The notes under the pieces: generated by a model
The model's database searches: none
Seen by the model: only the letters and a program-made list of their open reading frames with translations
Told to the model about the DNA's origin: nothing
In this document: piece after piece, positions 34,630 to 43,098 of the stretch
Layout of the letters: each line of letters opens with the position of its first letter
How positions within the stretch are numbered: the first letter of the stretch is position 1
DNA from: an uncultured Ferrovibrio sp.
GTDB taxonomy: Bacteria; Pseudomonadota; Alphaproteobacteria; Ferrovibrionales; Ferrovibrionaceae
Assembly: GCF_937960835.1 (NCBI RefSeq)
Contig: NZ_CALGPC010000008.1
Span: 1 to 64,000 of the forward strand
Direction of reading: 5' to 3'
DNA length: 64,000 bases
Made by a program: the position numbers and the translations under genes

Positions 34630-35023
34630 CTTACCCTCCGGAAATGGCCGCCCGCCGGACCAGCCTATGAGACCTGCCGTATTCCACCGGAGAACGCTTA
34701 AAGATCACTTAAAGGCGAGATGGCGGCATAGAACAAATATTCGCGGTAAACGGCGATATTCTCCGGCAGATGCCAACCGGATGCGGCAAAGGGTGCCCCG
34801 TCGGCGCCGGCCGGGTGCGGCGGGCCGTAAAGCTGGCGCCACGCTTGGGCTGCCGGGCTACCGGCCTGCTGAAACCCTTGCAGAATCCCGGCTTGACGCG
34901 CAGGGCGTCATCCGTATGATGCGCGCGCCCTCCCCGCGCCCCTCACGCGGGGTCGATGGGCATTCCTTGCATGGACGGTTTGTCGTGGCTGCCGGACCCC
35001 CATGCGCATACTAGGAAGTACGA
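34630..35023. other. 394-bp intergenic region upstream of rpsD
   Basis: It contains no credible gene. Its features are the rpsD promoter at 34893-34920 and a GC-rich hairpin in the leader (CCCGCG/CGCGGG arms near 34934-34952). The 100-base leader could host ribosomal-protein feedback, but I see no defined S4-binding motif. Confidence 0.6.
34893..34920 (+). promoter_or_regulatory. Sigma-70-type promoter of rpsD
   Basis: TTGACG at 34893-34898 and TATGAT at 34915-34920 are separated by 16 bases, a near-consensus housekeeping promoter. Transcription would start near 34927, giving a leader of roughly 97 bases before the rpsD ATG. Confidence 0.75.
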
Positions 35024-35638
35024 ATGACCAAGCGTGCAGAGTCCAAATACAAGATTAACCGCCGGCTGGGCGAAAACCTGTGGGGTCGTGCCAAGAGCCC
35101 GATCAACAAGCGGGAATACGGCCCGGGCCAGCATGGTCAGAAGCGCAAGAAGCCGACCGACTATGGCGTGCAGCTGATGGCCAAGCAGCGGTTGAAGGGC
35201 TACTACGGCAACATCACCGAGAAGCAGTTCCGCCGCACCTATGACGAGGCGAACCGCCGCCGTGGCGACACCTCGGAGAACCTGATCGGCCTGCTGGAGC
35301 GTCGCCTGGATGCGGTGGTCTACCGCATGAAGGTGGTGCCGACCCCGTTCGCCGCGCGTCAGTTCATCAACCATGGCCATATCCTGGTCAACGGCAAGCG
35401 CGTCAACATCCCGAGCTATCAGGTGAAGGTTGGCGACGTGATCGAAGTCCGCGGCAAGGCGAAGGATTATCCCTTCGTTCTGGAGTCGCTGAAGTCGACC
35501 GAGCGCGACATCCCCGATTACATCGAGATGGACGAGAGCAAGCTGCGCGCGACCTTCAAGCGCGTGCCGATGCTGGCCGACGTGCCCTATCCGGTGAAGA
35601 TGGAACCGAACCAGGTGGTCGAGTTCTACTCGCGCTAA
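35024..35638 (+). CDS. rpsD: 30S ribosomal protein S4
   Basis: The 204-aa protein begins MTKRAESKYKINRRLGENLW, with YGPGQHGQKRKKPTDYGVQL, RRLDAVVYRMKVVPTPFAAR and the S4 RNA-binding domain QFINHGHILVNGKRVNIPSY. It lacks the N-terminal zinc cysteines, so it is the C-minus form. It nucleates 30S assembly by binding 16S rRNA. As in many alphaproteobacteria it stands alone rather than in the alpha operon, with its own promoter and a strong terminator. Confidence 0.98.
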   Translation: MTKRAESKYKINRRLGENLWGRAKSPINKREYGPGQHGQKRKKPTDYGVQLMAKQRLKGYYGNITEKQFRRTYDEANRRRGDTSENLIGLLERRLDAVVYRMKVVPTPFAARQFINHGHILVNGKRVNIPSYQVKVGDVIEVRGKAKDYPFVLESLKSTERDIPDYIEMDESKLRATFKRVPMLADVPYPVKMEPNQVVEFYSR

Positions 35639-35662
35639 TCCGGATATCGGCATTTCGATTAC

Positions 35663-35690
35663 AAAAGGCCGCTCGCAGGAGCGGCCTTTT
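35663..35690. terminator. Bidirectional terminator between rpsD and the SnoaL-like gene
   Basis: A perfect 12-bp stem AAAAGGCCGCTC / GAGCGGCCTTTT with a GCAG loop, with T runs on both strands. It lies 24 bases after rpsD and also serves the converging gene. Confidence 0.92.
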
Positions 35691-35713
35691 GCTTTATTCC
35701 GCGAATGCAGCCG

Positions 35714-36097
35714 TCACACCGCGCCCATGGCGTGGTCAATGATGTAGCGCCAGCTGCCGTCAGCCTGACGGCGCACGATTTCGGCGCTGCGGCCCGATGC
35801 CACGACGGCGCCATTCTCCTCTGCGATTGTCCAGTCGGCGCGCAGCAGGGCGATGTCAGGCCGCTCGATGCAGAAAACGTTGCGGGACTGCATGCGGCCG
35901 GGCATAGCCAGCAGCGCCTGAAGCGCCTCGGCAATCTGCTTCCGCCCCGTGATGGTTGCGCCATCCGCATCGGCGCGCAGGCAGGCATCTTCCTCATACA
36001 GCGCTAGAAGATCATCCAGGCTGCGGCGATTGAAAGCATCGGCAAAGGCTGCGTTGATCGCGGCGGGATGCGTGATCCGCTGAATTTCTTTTTGCAT
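35714..36097 (-). CDS. SnoaL/NTF2-like fold protein
   Basis: The 127-aa protein has the alpha-plus-beta cone fold of the SnoaL/DUF4440 group: AINAAFADAFNRRSLDDLLA, LYEEDACLRADADG, ITGRKQIAEALQALLA and a C-terminal GSWRYIIDHAMGAV. Such proteins are often small isomerases, hydrolases or binding proteins. The start ATG at 36097 has GGAG six bases upstream. It runs divergently from an HxlR regulator, which may control it. Confidence 0.85.
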   Translation of the reverse strand: MQKEIQRITHPAAINAAFADAFNRRSLDDLLALYEEDACLRADADGATITGRKQIAEALQALLAMPGRMQSRNVFCIERPDIALLRADWTIAEENGAVVASGRSAEIVRRQADGSWRYIIDHAMGAV

Positions 36098-36216
36098 GCT
36101 CTGCTCCATATGAATTGCGGGTGAATTGTGGAGCTTTGCTATAGAGCACATGGCCACGACGCTATCCAAACGGGAAGGAACGCGCGGCCGGATCGACAGG
36201 GAGCATGGAGGAGGGC

Positions 36217-36603
36217 ATGAGCGAGACTCTGCATGTCGCTGCACCGCAACTCAGCAGTGCACAGCTCGCCAGGTCGGCACCGCTTGATAAGCCCGTGCCC
36301 AGACGGCCGGATGCCTGTCCGGTGGAAGACTGGCTCAGTTTCCTAGGTCATCGCTGGAATGCGCTGGTGCTGTGGCATCTCCAGCATGGCCCGCTGCGCC
36401 ACCAGCAGCTGATGGCCCGCCTGCCCGGGATCACGGCGAAGGTGCTGGCCGAGCGCCTGGCCGGACTGGCGCGGCGCGGCCTGATCGAACGCGAGATCAT
36501 CGGCGGCTTCCCCCGCACGGTGCTCTATCGCCTTAGCGCGCGCGGCCAAACCATCGTGCCCATCCTCGACCAGATCGAACTTTGGTCGAAAGCAGCACAC
36601 TGA
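36217..36603 (+). CDS. HxlR-family transcriptional regulator
   Basis: The 128-aa protein has a winged helix of the HxlR type: CPVEDWLSFLGHRWNALVLW, HLQHGPLRHQQLMARLPGIT and AKVLAERLAGLARRGLIERE, with the usual cysteine at the start of the domain. I prefer ATG 36217 because GGAGGAGGGC precedes it; an ATG 12 bases earlier is possible. HxlR proteins usually act as redox- or metabolite-sensing dimers on a divergent neighbour, here the SnoaL-like gene. Confidence 0.9.
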   Translation: MSETLHVAAPQLSSAQLARSAPLDKPVPRRPDACPVEDWLSFLGHRWNALVLWHLQHGPLRHQQLMARLPGITAKVLAERLAGLARRGLIEREIIGGFPRTVLYRLSARGQTIVPILDQIELWSKAAH

Positions 36604-36730
36604 ATATTTCGCCAGGAACCTCCCCCTGGAGGACAGGTCAGATTTTCCGCGAAATTCTCTTGGTTCTGCCGGGCAATACCGGCTAGAAATACGCCCAGGT
36701 GGGGATTGCTTCAGGGGGTGGCCACGCCCG

Positions 36731-39700
36731 GTGTCGGAGACGATGCCGGGTGGCCAAGGGTCGTTGAGTAATCCATCCGTCTTGCGCATGCGGACCTCCA
36801 CCGTCGAGTGGAACGCCAATCCGCGGGCTCTGGCCATTCAGTTTGCCGTAGTGGCCTGCATCTGCGCCCTGGCCATCGGCATCATCGCCTATCTCTACAA
36901 CAGGGAACGCGACAGCCTGCTGCAGGAGGGACTGGGCGCGGCGCAAGGGCATGTCGCCCGCATCAATCAGCAGATCGAGCGCCGTTTCGACTCCCTGCTG
37001 ATCGCCGGCACGATGCTGCGCGACGTCGCGCGCCAGCTGCATGACAAGGACGATCTGACGGCGCTGTTCATTCCGGTCGCCAGCGCGTTGCTGGAGCGCA
37101 CACCGATGGTGAGCCGGATCTATATCGGCTATCCGGACGGCTCCTACCATGGCGCGGAAGCAACCGCCGGCACGGTCAGCATCGCCGCAGCAGGCCAGGA
37201 GGATTTCCGCCAGCAGGCCTGGTTCCGCCAGGCCACCGAACGCCGCGATCCGATCTGGATTCCGCCGCACGTGATCCGCAGCGATGCCGAGCCGCAGATC
37301 ACCTATGCCGTGCCGCTGCTCGATCAGACCGGCCAGGTGAAGGCCGTGGTCGGCCTCGATATCGGGCTTGGCACCGTGTCGCATCTTTTGCAGCCGGAAA
37401 TCGAGCGGTTTCGCGGCAAGGTCTTCATCGCCGACCGCAATGGCGAAGTGCTGTGGCATCCCGCGCTGGAAGCACGGCTGAAACCGGGCACCGCTCCCCT
37501 GCAGGTGGACGATCTCGGCGATGACGACGCGCTGGCGATGTATGCCGAGCTGGGCGACGCCATGCCGGCCCGCGGCATTGCGCGGCAGCGCGGCGGCCTG
37601 CTGATTGCCGCCACCAGCGGCGCGATCAGCCAGGCCTGGCCGTTCAGCGCCTATGTCGGCCTGCCCGAGACCGTGGTGGTGGCGCCGGCCAACACGCATC
37701 TGCAGAACAATCTCGTCATCGCCTTCATGGTCACGCTCGCGCTGATCGTCGGCGTGATCTACACCGCGCGGCTGCGCAGCGAAGTCGCCGCCCGCCGCGA
37801 AACCGAAGCCGAACTGCGCGTCGCCCGCGATCTGGCCGAGGCCGCGACCGAAGCCAAGTCGACCTTCCTCGCCACCATGAGCCACGAGATCCGCACGCCG
37901 ATGAATGGCGTGATGTCGATGGCCGAGATGCTGGAACTGACGCCGCTGGATGCCGATCAGCATCGCATGGCGAAGGTGATCCGCGATTCCACCGAAGCCC
38001 TGCTGACGGTGATCAACGATATCCTCGATTTCTCCAAGATCGAAGCAGGCAAGCTCGATATCGAGCGGGTGCCGTTCAACCTGACCGATCTGGTCGGCGG
38101 CGTCGGCGAGTTGCTGGCGCCGAAAGCCGACAACAGCGGCCTGGAATTCATCCTCGATATCGATCCCTCGATCCCCGAGCAGCGCATCGGCGATCCGACG
38201 CGCATCCGCCAGATCCTGCTGAACCTCGGCAGCAATGCGGTGAAGTTCACCGAGAAGGGCCAGGTGACCATCCGCGTGCGCAGCATAGAAAATGGCCTGC
38301 GCTTCGAGGTCGAGGATACCGGCATCGGCCTGACGCCCGAGCAGCTCGACAAGCTGTTCCAGCCCTTTGTGCAGGCGGACTCCTCCACCGCGCGCAAGTT
38401 CGGCGGCACCGGCCTTGGCCTGTCGATCTGCCGCCGCCTGTGCGAGATGATGGATGGCCGCATCGACGCCTCCAGCGTGCCGGGCAAGAGCACCGTCTTC
38501 TGGTTCGAGCTGCCCCTGCCGCCGGCCGAAGAAAACCCGCAGGCGCCGCAGCCTGCCGATCCGATCAGCCGCGCCCGCGTTCTGCTGCTTGGCCTGCCGG
38601 CGGCGCAGGCAGAGGTCGCGCGGCGCTATTTCTTTGCCGGCGGCGTCGAAGATGTCACTGTCGCAGCCAGCCATGCTGCGGCCGAGGCGCTGAAGAGCAG
38701 GGATTTCGATCTGGTGCTGGTCGATCCGCGCTGCCCCGATCTGCCGAGCCTGCGGCTGTCGCAGCAATTCGGCGAGAATGCCTGCTATGCCGTGATCGCA
38801 CCGCGCAACCTGATCTCGACCCTCGATGCCGCCCAGCGCGCGCATTTCCGCATTGCACTGACCTATCCGATCCTGCGGCCGGTGCTGTGGCGCAGCGCCG
38901 CCGTCTCGCTGGGTCTGCTGCCCGCCACGCAGTTCCAGATTCAGAATGTCGAGCGCGAGGACATGGCCTTCGCGCCGCCGCCGCTGGAAGAAGCGCGCGC
39001 GGCTGGCGCCGCAATTCTGGTGGCCGAGGACAACCTGACCAACCAGACCGTCATCGCGCAGATGCTGTCGCGGCTTGGCTATGCCTGCGAGATCGCCGAG
39101 AACGGCACGGCTGCGCTGGCATTGTATAAGGCGGCGCAGGAAAGCGGGCAGCAATACGGCCTGCTGCTGACCGACTTCCACATGCCCGAGATGGACGGCT
39201 TCGAGCTGACCCATCGCATCCGCGAGCTCGAAGCCGCTTCGGGCACGGGGGCGCGGATACCGATCATCGCGCTGACCGCCGATGCGCTGACCGGCATTCG
39301 GCAGCGCTGCCTCGATGCCGGCATGGACGAGTATCTCACCAAGCCGATCAATTCGCGGCATCTGGGAGAGACGCTGGCGCATTTCCTGCCGCAGGCTTTG
39401 CCGCTGCGCCGGCCGGCCAACAGCAACCGCGGCGCGGTGCAGCCCGCAGCGCCAGGCCCGGCGCCGAGCTGGGATACCGACATTTTCGATCCGCAGGTGC
39501 TGCGCGACAGCTTCGGCAGCTTCGATCAGAAGGTGAAGGAACTGCTGCAGGATTTCATCGCCGACACGGCCGAGAAGATCAAGGCCATCGAGCAGGCGGC
39601 CGGCATTCCCGATATCGCCGGTACGCGCCGCACCGCGCATGCGCTGAAGGGCGCGGCGCGCTCGATCGGCGCCAACCGGCTGGGGCAGGTGGCCGCCGAT

Positions 39701-39814
39701 CTTCAGGATGCCTGCGACGCCCAGGATGCCGACATGGTCAAGATCATGGCCCGGCTGCTGGCGCCGACCTACGAAGAATTGCGCGGCCTGATGCCGGCGA
39801 TCCTTGCGAGCTGA
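36731..39814 (+). CDS. Hybrid sensor histidine kinase with receiver and Hpt domains
   Basis: The 1027-aa protein starts at a GTG (36731); ATG 36743 or 36788 is also possible. Order: membrane helix near residues 33-55; a large extracytoplasmic Cache-like sensor to about 325; second helix (NLVIAFMVTLALIVGVIYTA); HisKA with phospho-acceptor His385 in FLATMSHEIRTPMNG; HATPase with NLGSNAVKF and GGTGLGLSI; a degenerate receiver-like segment around 615-735; a full receiver with Asp815 in LLLTDFHMPEMDGFEL; and an Hpt domain with His970 in AHALKGAARS. This is a complete internal phosphorelay. The response regulator gene 28 bp downstream is the likely output partner. The signal is unknown. Confidence 0.95.
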   Translation: MSETMPGGQGSLSNPSVLRMRTSTVEWNANPRALAIQFAVVACICALAIGIIAYLYNRERDSLLQEGLGAAQGHVARINQQIERRFDSLLIAGTMLRDVARQLHDKDDLTALFIPVASALLERTPMVSRIYIGYPDGSYHGAEATAGTVSIAAAGQEDFRQQAWFRQATERRDPIWIPPHVIRSDAEPQITYAVPLLDQTGQVKAVVGLDIGLGTVSHLLQPEIERFRGKVFIADRNGEVLWHPALEARLKPGTAPLQVDDLGDDDALAMYAELGDAMPARGIARQRGGLLIAATSGAISQAWPFSAYVGLPETVVVAPANTHLQNNLVIAFMVTLALIVGVIYTARLRSEVAARRETEAELRVARDLAEAATEAKSTFLATMSHEIRTPMNGVMSMAEMLELTPLDADQHRMAKVIRDSTEALLTVINDILDFSKIEAGKLDIERVPFNLTDLVGGVGELLAPKADNSGLEFILDIDPSIPEQRIGDPTRIRQILLNLGSNAVKFTEKGQVTIRVRSIENGLRFEVEDTGIGLTPEQLDKLFQPFVQADSSTARKFGGTGLGLSICRRLCEMMDGRIDASSVPGKSTVFWFELPLPPAEENPQAPQPADPISRARVLLLGLPAAQAEVARRYFFAGGVEDVTVAASHAAAEALKSRDFDLVLVDPRCPDLPSLRLSQQFGENACYAVIAPRNLISTLDAAQRAHFRIALTYPILRPVLWRSAAVSLGLLPATQFQIQNVEREDMAFAPPPLEEARAAGAAILVAEDNLTNQTVIAQMLSRLGYACEIAENGTAALALYKAAQESGQQYGLLLTDFHMPEMDGFELTHRIRELEAASGTGARIPIIALTADALTGIRQRCLDAGMDEYLTKPINSRHLGETLAHFLPQALPLRRPANSNRGAVQPAAPGPAPSWDTDIFDPQVLRDSFGSFDQKVKELLQDFIADTAEKIKAIEQAAGIPDIAGTRRTAHALKGAARSIGANRLGQVAADLQDACDAQDADMVKIMARLLAPTYEELRGLMPAILAS

Positions 39815-39842
39815 ATGAAGGACTAAAGACGGAGTACGCGTT

Positions 39843-40262
39843 TTGGCCAATCAGGATAAGAAACTCGTTTACGAAAAAGTCCGCATCTTGGTGATCGAGG
39901 ACGAGCGCCACACGCGACAGATCGTGTGCGGCATGCTGCGCCAGCTCGGCTTCGAGAAGGTCGACGAAGCCGCCGATGGCGAAGCGGGATTCAACGAGCT
40001 GTTGCGCACCCGGCCCTCCGTCGTGCTGTGCGACATTCATATGGAACCGATGGGAGGCCTCGATTTCCTGGCCAAGCTGCGCGCCCTGGCCAATCCCTCG
40101 ATTGCCGAGACCCCGGTCATCTTCCTGACCGCCGACCATCATCAGGAAACCGTGCTGGAGGCCAAGAAAACCGGCGCGGATGCCTATCTGGCCAAGCCGG
40201 TCTCGCCCGCCATGCTGCAGCAGCGGCTGGACGTCATCCTGCGGAAACTGGGCTTCCTGTAA
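39843..40262 (+). CDS. CheY-like single-domain response regulator
   Basis: The 139-aa protein is one receiver domain: ILVIEDERHTRQIVCGMLRQ, the phospho-acceptor Asp in VVLCDIHMEPMGGLDFL, VIFLTADHH and the lysine in DAYLAKPVSP. It starts at a TTG with GGAG nine bases upstream, 28 bp after the hybrid kinase stop. It has no output domain, so it must act by protein contact. Phosphate transfer from the kinase Hpt domain is inferred from proximity. Confidence 0.93.
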   Translation: MANQDKKLVYEKVRILVIEDERHTRQIVCGMLRQLGFEKVDEAADGEAGFNELLRTRPSVVLCDIHMEPMGGLDFLAKLRALANPSIAETPVIFLTADHHQETVLEAKKTGADAYLAKPVSPAMLQQRLDVILRKLGFL

Positions 40263-40417
40263 CCGGCGCTGTCCGGAGGAGTTGATCCGGGATGCAACTC
40301 AGCAGTGAAACAGCGGCGCCATACTTACCAAATCATCACTTTAGGTGATCGAATCTTAAGTACCGGTCTTCTTCTCGCTCCGCTACCAAGGCGGCCTGCC
40401 GAGGGGAAAGAGTCGGA

Positions 40418-40954
40418 ATGGCAAGAGAAGAGAGACTGGCGGCCCGCTTCGCCACGGAGCTGGAGCTGGATCACAAGCTGCTGCGGGATGCGCTGCGGCT
40501 GTGGGACTCCAAGCGCAGCGATGGCACGCCGCCCAGCCGGGCCGCCTTTGCCGCCGCCGAACTGAAGCCCTTCCTGCCCAATCTGATGATCGTCGAATAC
40601 GAAACGGAAAGCGGCCGTTACCGCTTCCGCCTGATCGGCACGGCGATCACCGAAACCTTCAAGCGCGACGCCACCGGCCAGTATCTGGACGAAATCTATG
40701 CCGGCCACAAACTGCAGAGCCTGCGCGAAGGCTTCGATGCCGCCCGGCTGACCCGCTATCCGAAGGCGTTGTTCGGCACGCTGCGCTCGCCGCGCCGCGC
40801 CAGCCTGTCGGTGGAAGGCCTGCTGATGCCGCTGGACGTCGCAGCGGGGCAGAATCCGCAGATGCTGATCGCGATCTATTTCCGCTATGCCGAGGATGTC
40901 GCCTATAGCGATGTCGAGTTCAACTGGGCGGCGGTCAATCCGGCCTCGGCGTAA
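40418..40954 (+). CDS. PAS-like domain protein (PAS_5 type)
   Basis: The 178-aa protein has the alphaproteobacterial PAS_5 pattern: LLRDALRLWDSKRSDGTPPS, AAELKPFLPNLMIVEYETES, GRYRFRLIGTAITETFKRDA and TGQYLDEIYAG. It lacks an output domain and membrane segment. Such proteins are common and mostly uncharacterised. It follows the kinase-regulator pair after 155 bp and could be a signalling accessory. Confidence 0.82.
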   Translation: MAREERLAARFATELELDHKLLRDALRLWDSKRSDGTPPSRAAFAAAELKPFLPNLMIVEYETESGRYRFRLIGTAITETFKRDATGQYLDEIYAGHKLQSLREGFDAARLTRYPKALFGTLRSPRRASLSVEGLLMPLDVAAGQNPQMLIAIYFRYAEDVAYSDVEFNWAAVNPASA

Positions 40955-40963
40955 GCCTCCTTA

Positions 40964-41341
40964 CTATTCCGCGGCCTTGGCTTCTTCGAAGCGGCCCTGT
41001 TCATCCTCCGCCTGCCAGCGCAGCGCGATATCCTTCAGCGCATCCAGCATCGGGCTGAGTTCGGCGCCGCGCGGCGCCAGGCTGTAGGTCACCTGCGGCG
41101 GGATGGTGGCGACATAGTCGCGATGCACCAGGCGCGCTTCCTCCAGCATGCGCAGACGCTCGGTGAGGACTTTTGCCGAAATACCGCCGACCTCGCGCTT
41201 CAGCTCGCCGAAGCGGCGCGGCCCCTGCGTGCGCAGAACATAAAGGATGTAGGTCGTCCACGGCCCCATCAGCAAACGCAGCACGGCGTCCACGGGGCAG
41301 CCGTTCTTTCCCTCGGACGTTTGACAGAGCGAACTGGCCAT
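40964..41341 (-). CDS. HxlR-family transcriptional regulator, divergent from a flavoprotein gene
   Basis: The 125-aa winged-helix protein shows CPVDAVLRLLMGPWTTYILY, VLRTQGPRRFGELKREVGGI and AKVLTERLRMLEEARLVHRD. Related regulators (QorR, YodB, CatR types) use this cysteine to sense quinones or thiol stress and repress a divergent quinone reductase. The WrbA-like gene at 41512 lies divergently, with inverted repeats between them, so it is the likely target. Quinone sensing is inference. Confidence 0.92.
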   Translation of the reverse strand: MASSLCQTSEGKNGCPVDAVLRLLMGPWTTYILYVLRTQGPRRFGELKREVGGISAKVLTERLRMLEEARLVHRDYVATIPPQVTYSLAPRGAELSPMLDALKDIALRWQAEDEQGRFEEAKAAE

Positions 41342-41382
41342 TCGGTTTCTCCCAGAAGCGCGATCGTGACGACCGTCACTTA

Positions 41383-41466
41383 GTTACTTAAAGGTATCTA
41401 CTTTACCCGCGAAATCAATACCCCATAATGGTGATTACCTGAAGTAACGAGATTGCTTTAGGTAAT
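41383..41466. promoter_or_regulatory. Inverted-repeat operators between HxlR and flavoprotein genes
   Basis: GTTACTTAAAGGTA at 41383-41396 is mirrored by ATTACCTGAAGTAAC at 41434-41448. A further related arm, GCTTTAGGTAATT, lies at about 41454-41466. Repeated TACCT/AGGTA cores around AT-rich DNA are a typical HxlR operator layout; the divergent promoters must lie within this stretch. Confidence 0.65.
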
Positions 41467-41511
41467 TGCACTGCCTCAACTGTAAAACCTTCATTCGGAT
41501 AGGAAAAAACC

Positions 41512-42096
41512 ATGACCAACGTCGCCGTCGTCTATCACAGCGGTTACGGCCATACCGAAAGACAGGCCCAGGCGGTCGCCGAGGGCGTCCGCGATGTGGC
41601 CGGGGCCAAGGCTGTTCTGATCCCGGTCGCCGAAGCCGTGGACCGGGTCGAGGAGCTGAACGCCGCCGACGCCATCGTCTTCGGCTCACCGACCTATATG
41701 GGCAGCGTGTCCGGCCCCTTCAAAACCTGGATGGACACGACCTCGAAGGTCTGGGGCAAGTGGAACGGCAAGCTGGCCGCCGGCTTCACCAATTCGGCCT
41801 CGCAATCGGGCGACAAGCTGAACACGCTGCAGCAGATTTCGATCTTCGCCGCGCAGCATGGCATGATCTGGGTCAGCCTCGGCCTGATGCCCGGCAACAA
41901 CAATTCCAAGGGCAGCGTGAACGACCTCAACCGGCTGGGCAGCTTCCTGGGCGCGATGGCGCAATCCAACGCCGATCAGGGCCCGGAGCATGGTCCGATC
42001 CCCAGCGACCTGGAAACGGCGAAGCATCTGGGCAAGCGCGTTGCGACCTTCGCCAAGCAGTTCGCGAATGCCAAGCGCGAGCTTGAGGCGGCTTAA
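41512..42096 (+). CDS. Flavodoxin-family NAD(P)H:quinone oxidoreductase-like protein (WrbA type)
   Basis: The 194-aa protein has the flavodoxin fold: VAVVYHSGYGHTERQAQAVA for the FMN phosphate, IVFGSPTYMGSVSGPFKTWM, and LAAGFTNSASQSGDKLNTLQ. WrbA-like enzymes reduce quinones by two electrons and protect against oxidative stress. It starts after an AGGAAA ribosome site and is divergent from an HxlR regulator. Confidence 0.9.
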   Translation: MTNVAVVYHSGYGHTERQAQAVAEGVRDVAGAKAVLIPVAEAVDRVEELNAADAIVFGSPTYMGSVSGPFKTWMDTTSKVWGKWNGKLAAGFTNSASQSGDKLNTLQQISIFAAQHGMIWVSLGLMPGNNNSKGSVNDLNRLGSFLGAMAQSNADQGPEHGPIPSDLETAKHLGKRVATFAKQFANAKRELEAA

Positions 42097-42120
42097 ACAA
42101 ACGCCATCCGCATGCTAAAG

Positions 42121-42156
42121 CCTCCGGTCCCACGCAGCGAAGCACGGGACCGGAGG
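42121..42156 (+). terminator. Hairpin after the flavoprotein gene, reaching the transposon boundary
   Basis: An 11-bp stem CCTCCGGTCCC (42121-42131) pairs with GGGACCGGAGG (42146-42156) around a 14-base loop. The last G of the stem comes from the transposon end, and the transposon target octamer GACCGGAG lies in the right arm. There is no T tail. Confidence 0.5.
42148..42155. repeat. Target-site duplication of the IS1-type transposon, left copy
   Basis: GACCGGAG stands directly before the left inverted repeat; the same octamer stands directly after the right inverted repeat at 45456-45463. Confidence 0.93.
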
Positions 42157-42248
42157 GTAGTGTCTCAGTTTGAATTTAGGAAGATGTTCTACAAGTCAGG
42201 GGCGGAAAGCTCTTTTCTACGATACCACTGCTGGCATAAGGTCGCGGG

Positions 42249-43091
42249 GTGGGGGAAATTCGATTTCCATATGCGCCAAGAACACCGTGGCCGGATGACT
42301 ATCCGCCGGTAGTGGCCCATGCACCTTATCAGAGGCTTGTCCACCACGATGCTTACGAGGCCGCTAAGCGCGGTTCGAGCTCAGAATCAGCCCTCCGGCT
42401 TGTGTACGATCTGGTAACCGACCAAGCTATTGATAAAATTAGAAAAATCATCAAGAACGGACAGCCACGCATAGTTGCGGTTCATGCACAAGAATCGCAG
42501 GGCAAGAACAAGATACCAATGGCTTATGCGGAAGTTTTGGCAGCGATTTTAAAGACTTACACCGACCCAGGAATAGTGCAATCTGTTGTCGCAGACCATA
42601 CCAATGCCGCGTCATTTTACCACAGGATGGTCTCGCCACCGACTTTTGATGGCTATGTAGAGTCTGGTGCTGAGTATTTCATTGTAGATGACACATGCAC
42701 CGCAGGTGGAACGTTGGCAAACTTGCGGGGTTACATTGAGTCTAGAGGTGGAATTGTGGTCGGAATATCGACATTAGCACTTCCGACACCAAATCTTGAG
42801 TACGATATTTCGCTTGCGCAGCATACATTAGCGCGGCTTAAATACCGGCATCCAGAGTTGGACAATCTCTGCAGGCAGGAGTTCAACCATGGAATTGAAT
42901 GTCTCACGGAAGGCGAAGCGGGCCACTTCTATGCAGCCCCGTCCACTGACACAATCCGAAATCGTCTCGCTGAGGCAAGACGCGATCTCAACATCAGCAG
43001 AAATGAAGAAGCTGATGCTGGAACGCCATGCCCAACAGAAGAAGACTATACGGGCGCTAGTCACGCCTCCGAAATATCAAATGGCGGCTGA
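42249..43091 (+). CDS. Phosphoribosyltransferase-like passenger protein
   Basis: The 280-aa protein has a type I phosphoribosyltransferase core: the PRPP-binding motif FIVDDTCTAGGTLANLRGYI near residues 139-158, preceded by IVAVHAQESQGKNKIPMAYA, which may form the PPi loop and flanking strand. It starts at a GTG (42249), and no better start is visible. The C-terminal 70 residues (EAGHFYAAPSTDTIRNRLAE onward) are outside the core. It is not part of a purine or pyrimidine operon; it rides in a transposon, so its base substrate is unknown. It converges with the transposase gene, leaving seven bases. Confidence 0.75.
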   Translation: MGEIRFPYAPRTPWPDDYPPVVAHAPYQRLVHHDAYEAAKRGSSSESALRLVYDLVTDQAIDKIRKIIKNGQPRIVAVHAQESQGKNKIPMAYAEVLAAILKTYTDPGIVQSVVADHTNAASFYHRMVSPPTFDGYVESGAEYFIVDDTCTAGGTLANLRGYIESRGGIVVGISTLALPTPNLEYDISLAQHTLARLKYRHPELDNLCRQEFNHGIECLTEGEAGHFYAAPSTDTIRNRLAEARRDLNISRNEEADAGTPCPTEEDYTGASHASEISNGG

Positions 43092-43095
43092 ATAA
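42889..43095 (+). CDS. Possible small protein overlapping the end of the phosphoribosyltransferase gene
   Basis: A 68-aa frame in another phase begins at ATG 42889 after a GCAGGAG ribosome-like site. It encodes a basic helical protein (MELNVSRKAKRATSMQPRPL, then EIVSLRQDAISTSAEMKKLM). Composition looks protein-like and the ribosome site is good, yet it overlaps the upstream gene by about 200 bases. Either the two are a coupled overlapping pair or this is chance. Confidence 0.4.
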   Translation: MELNVSRKAKRATSMQPRPLTQSEIVSLRQDAISTSAEMKKLMLERHAQQKKTIRALVTPPKYQMAAE

Positions 43096-43098
43096 TTT

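Noticed and set aside
36683..39850. Very long minus-strand open frame (over 1000 codons) opposite the hybrid kinase
   Set aside because: It is a GC-driven shadow: the plus strand encodes a complete kinase with all catalytic motifs, while the minus frame has low-complexity His/Arg/Gln-rich sequence without domains.
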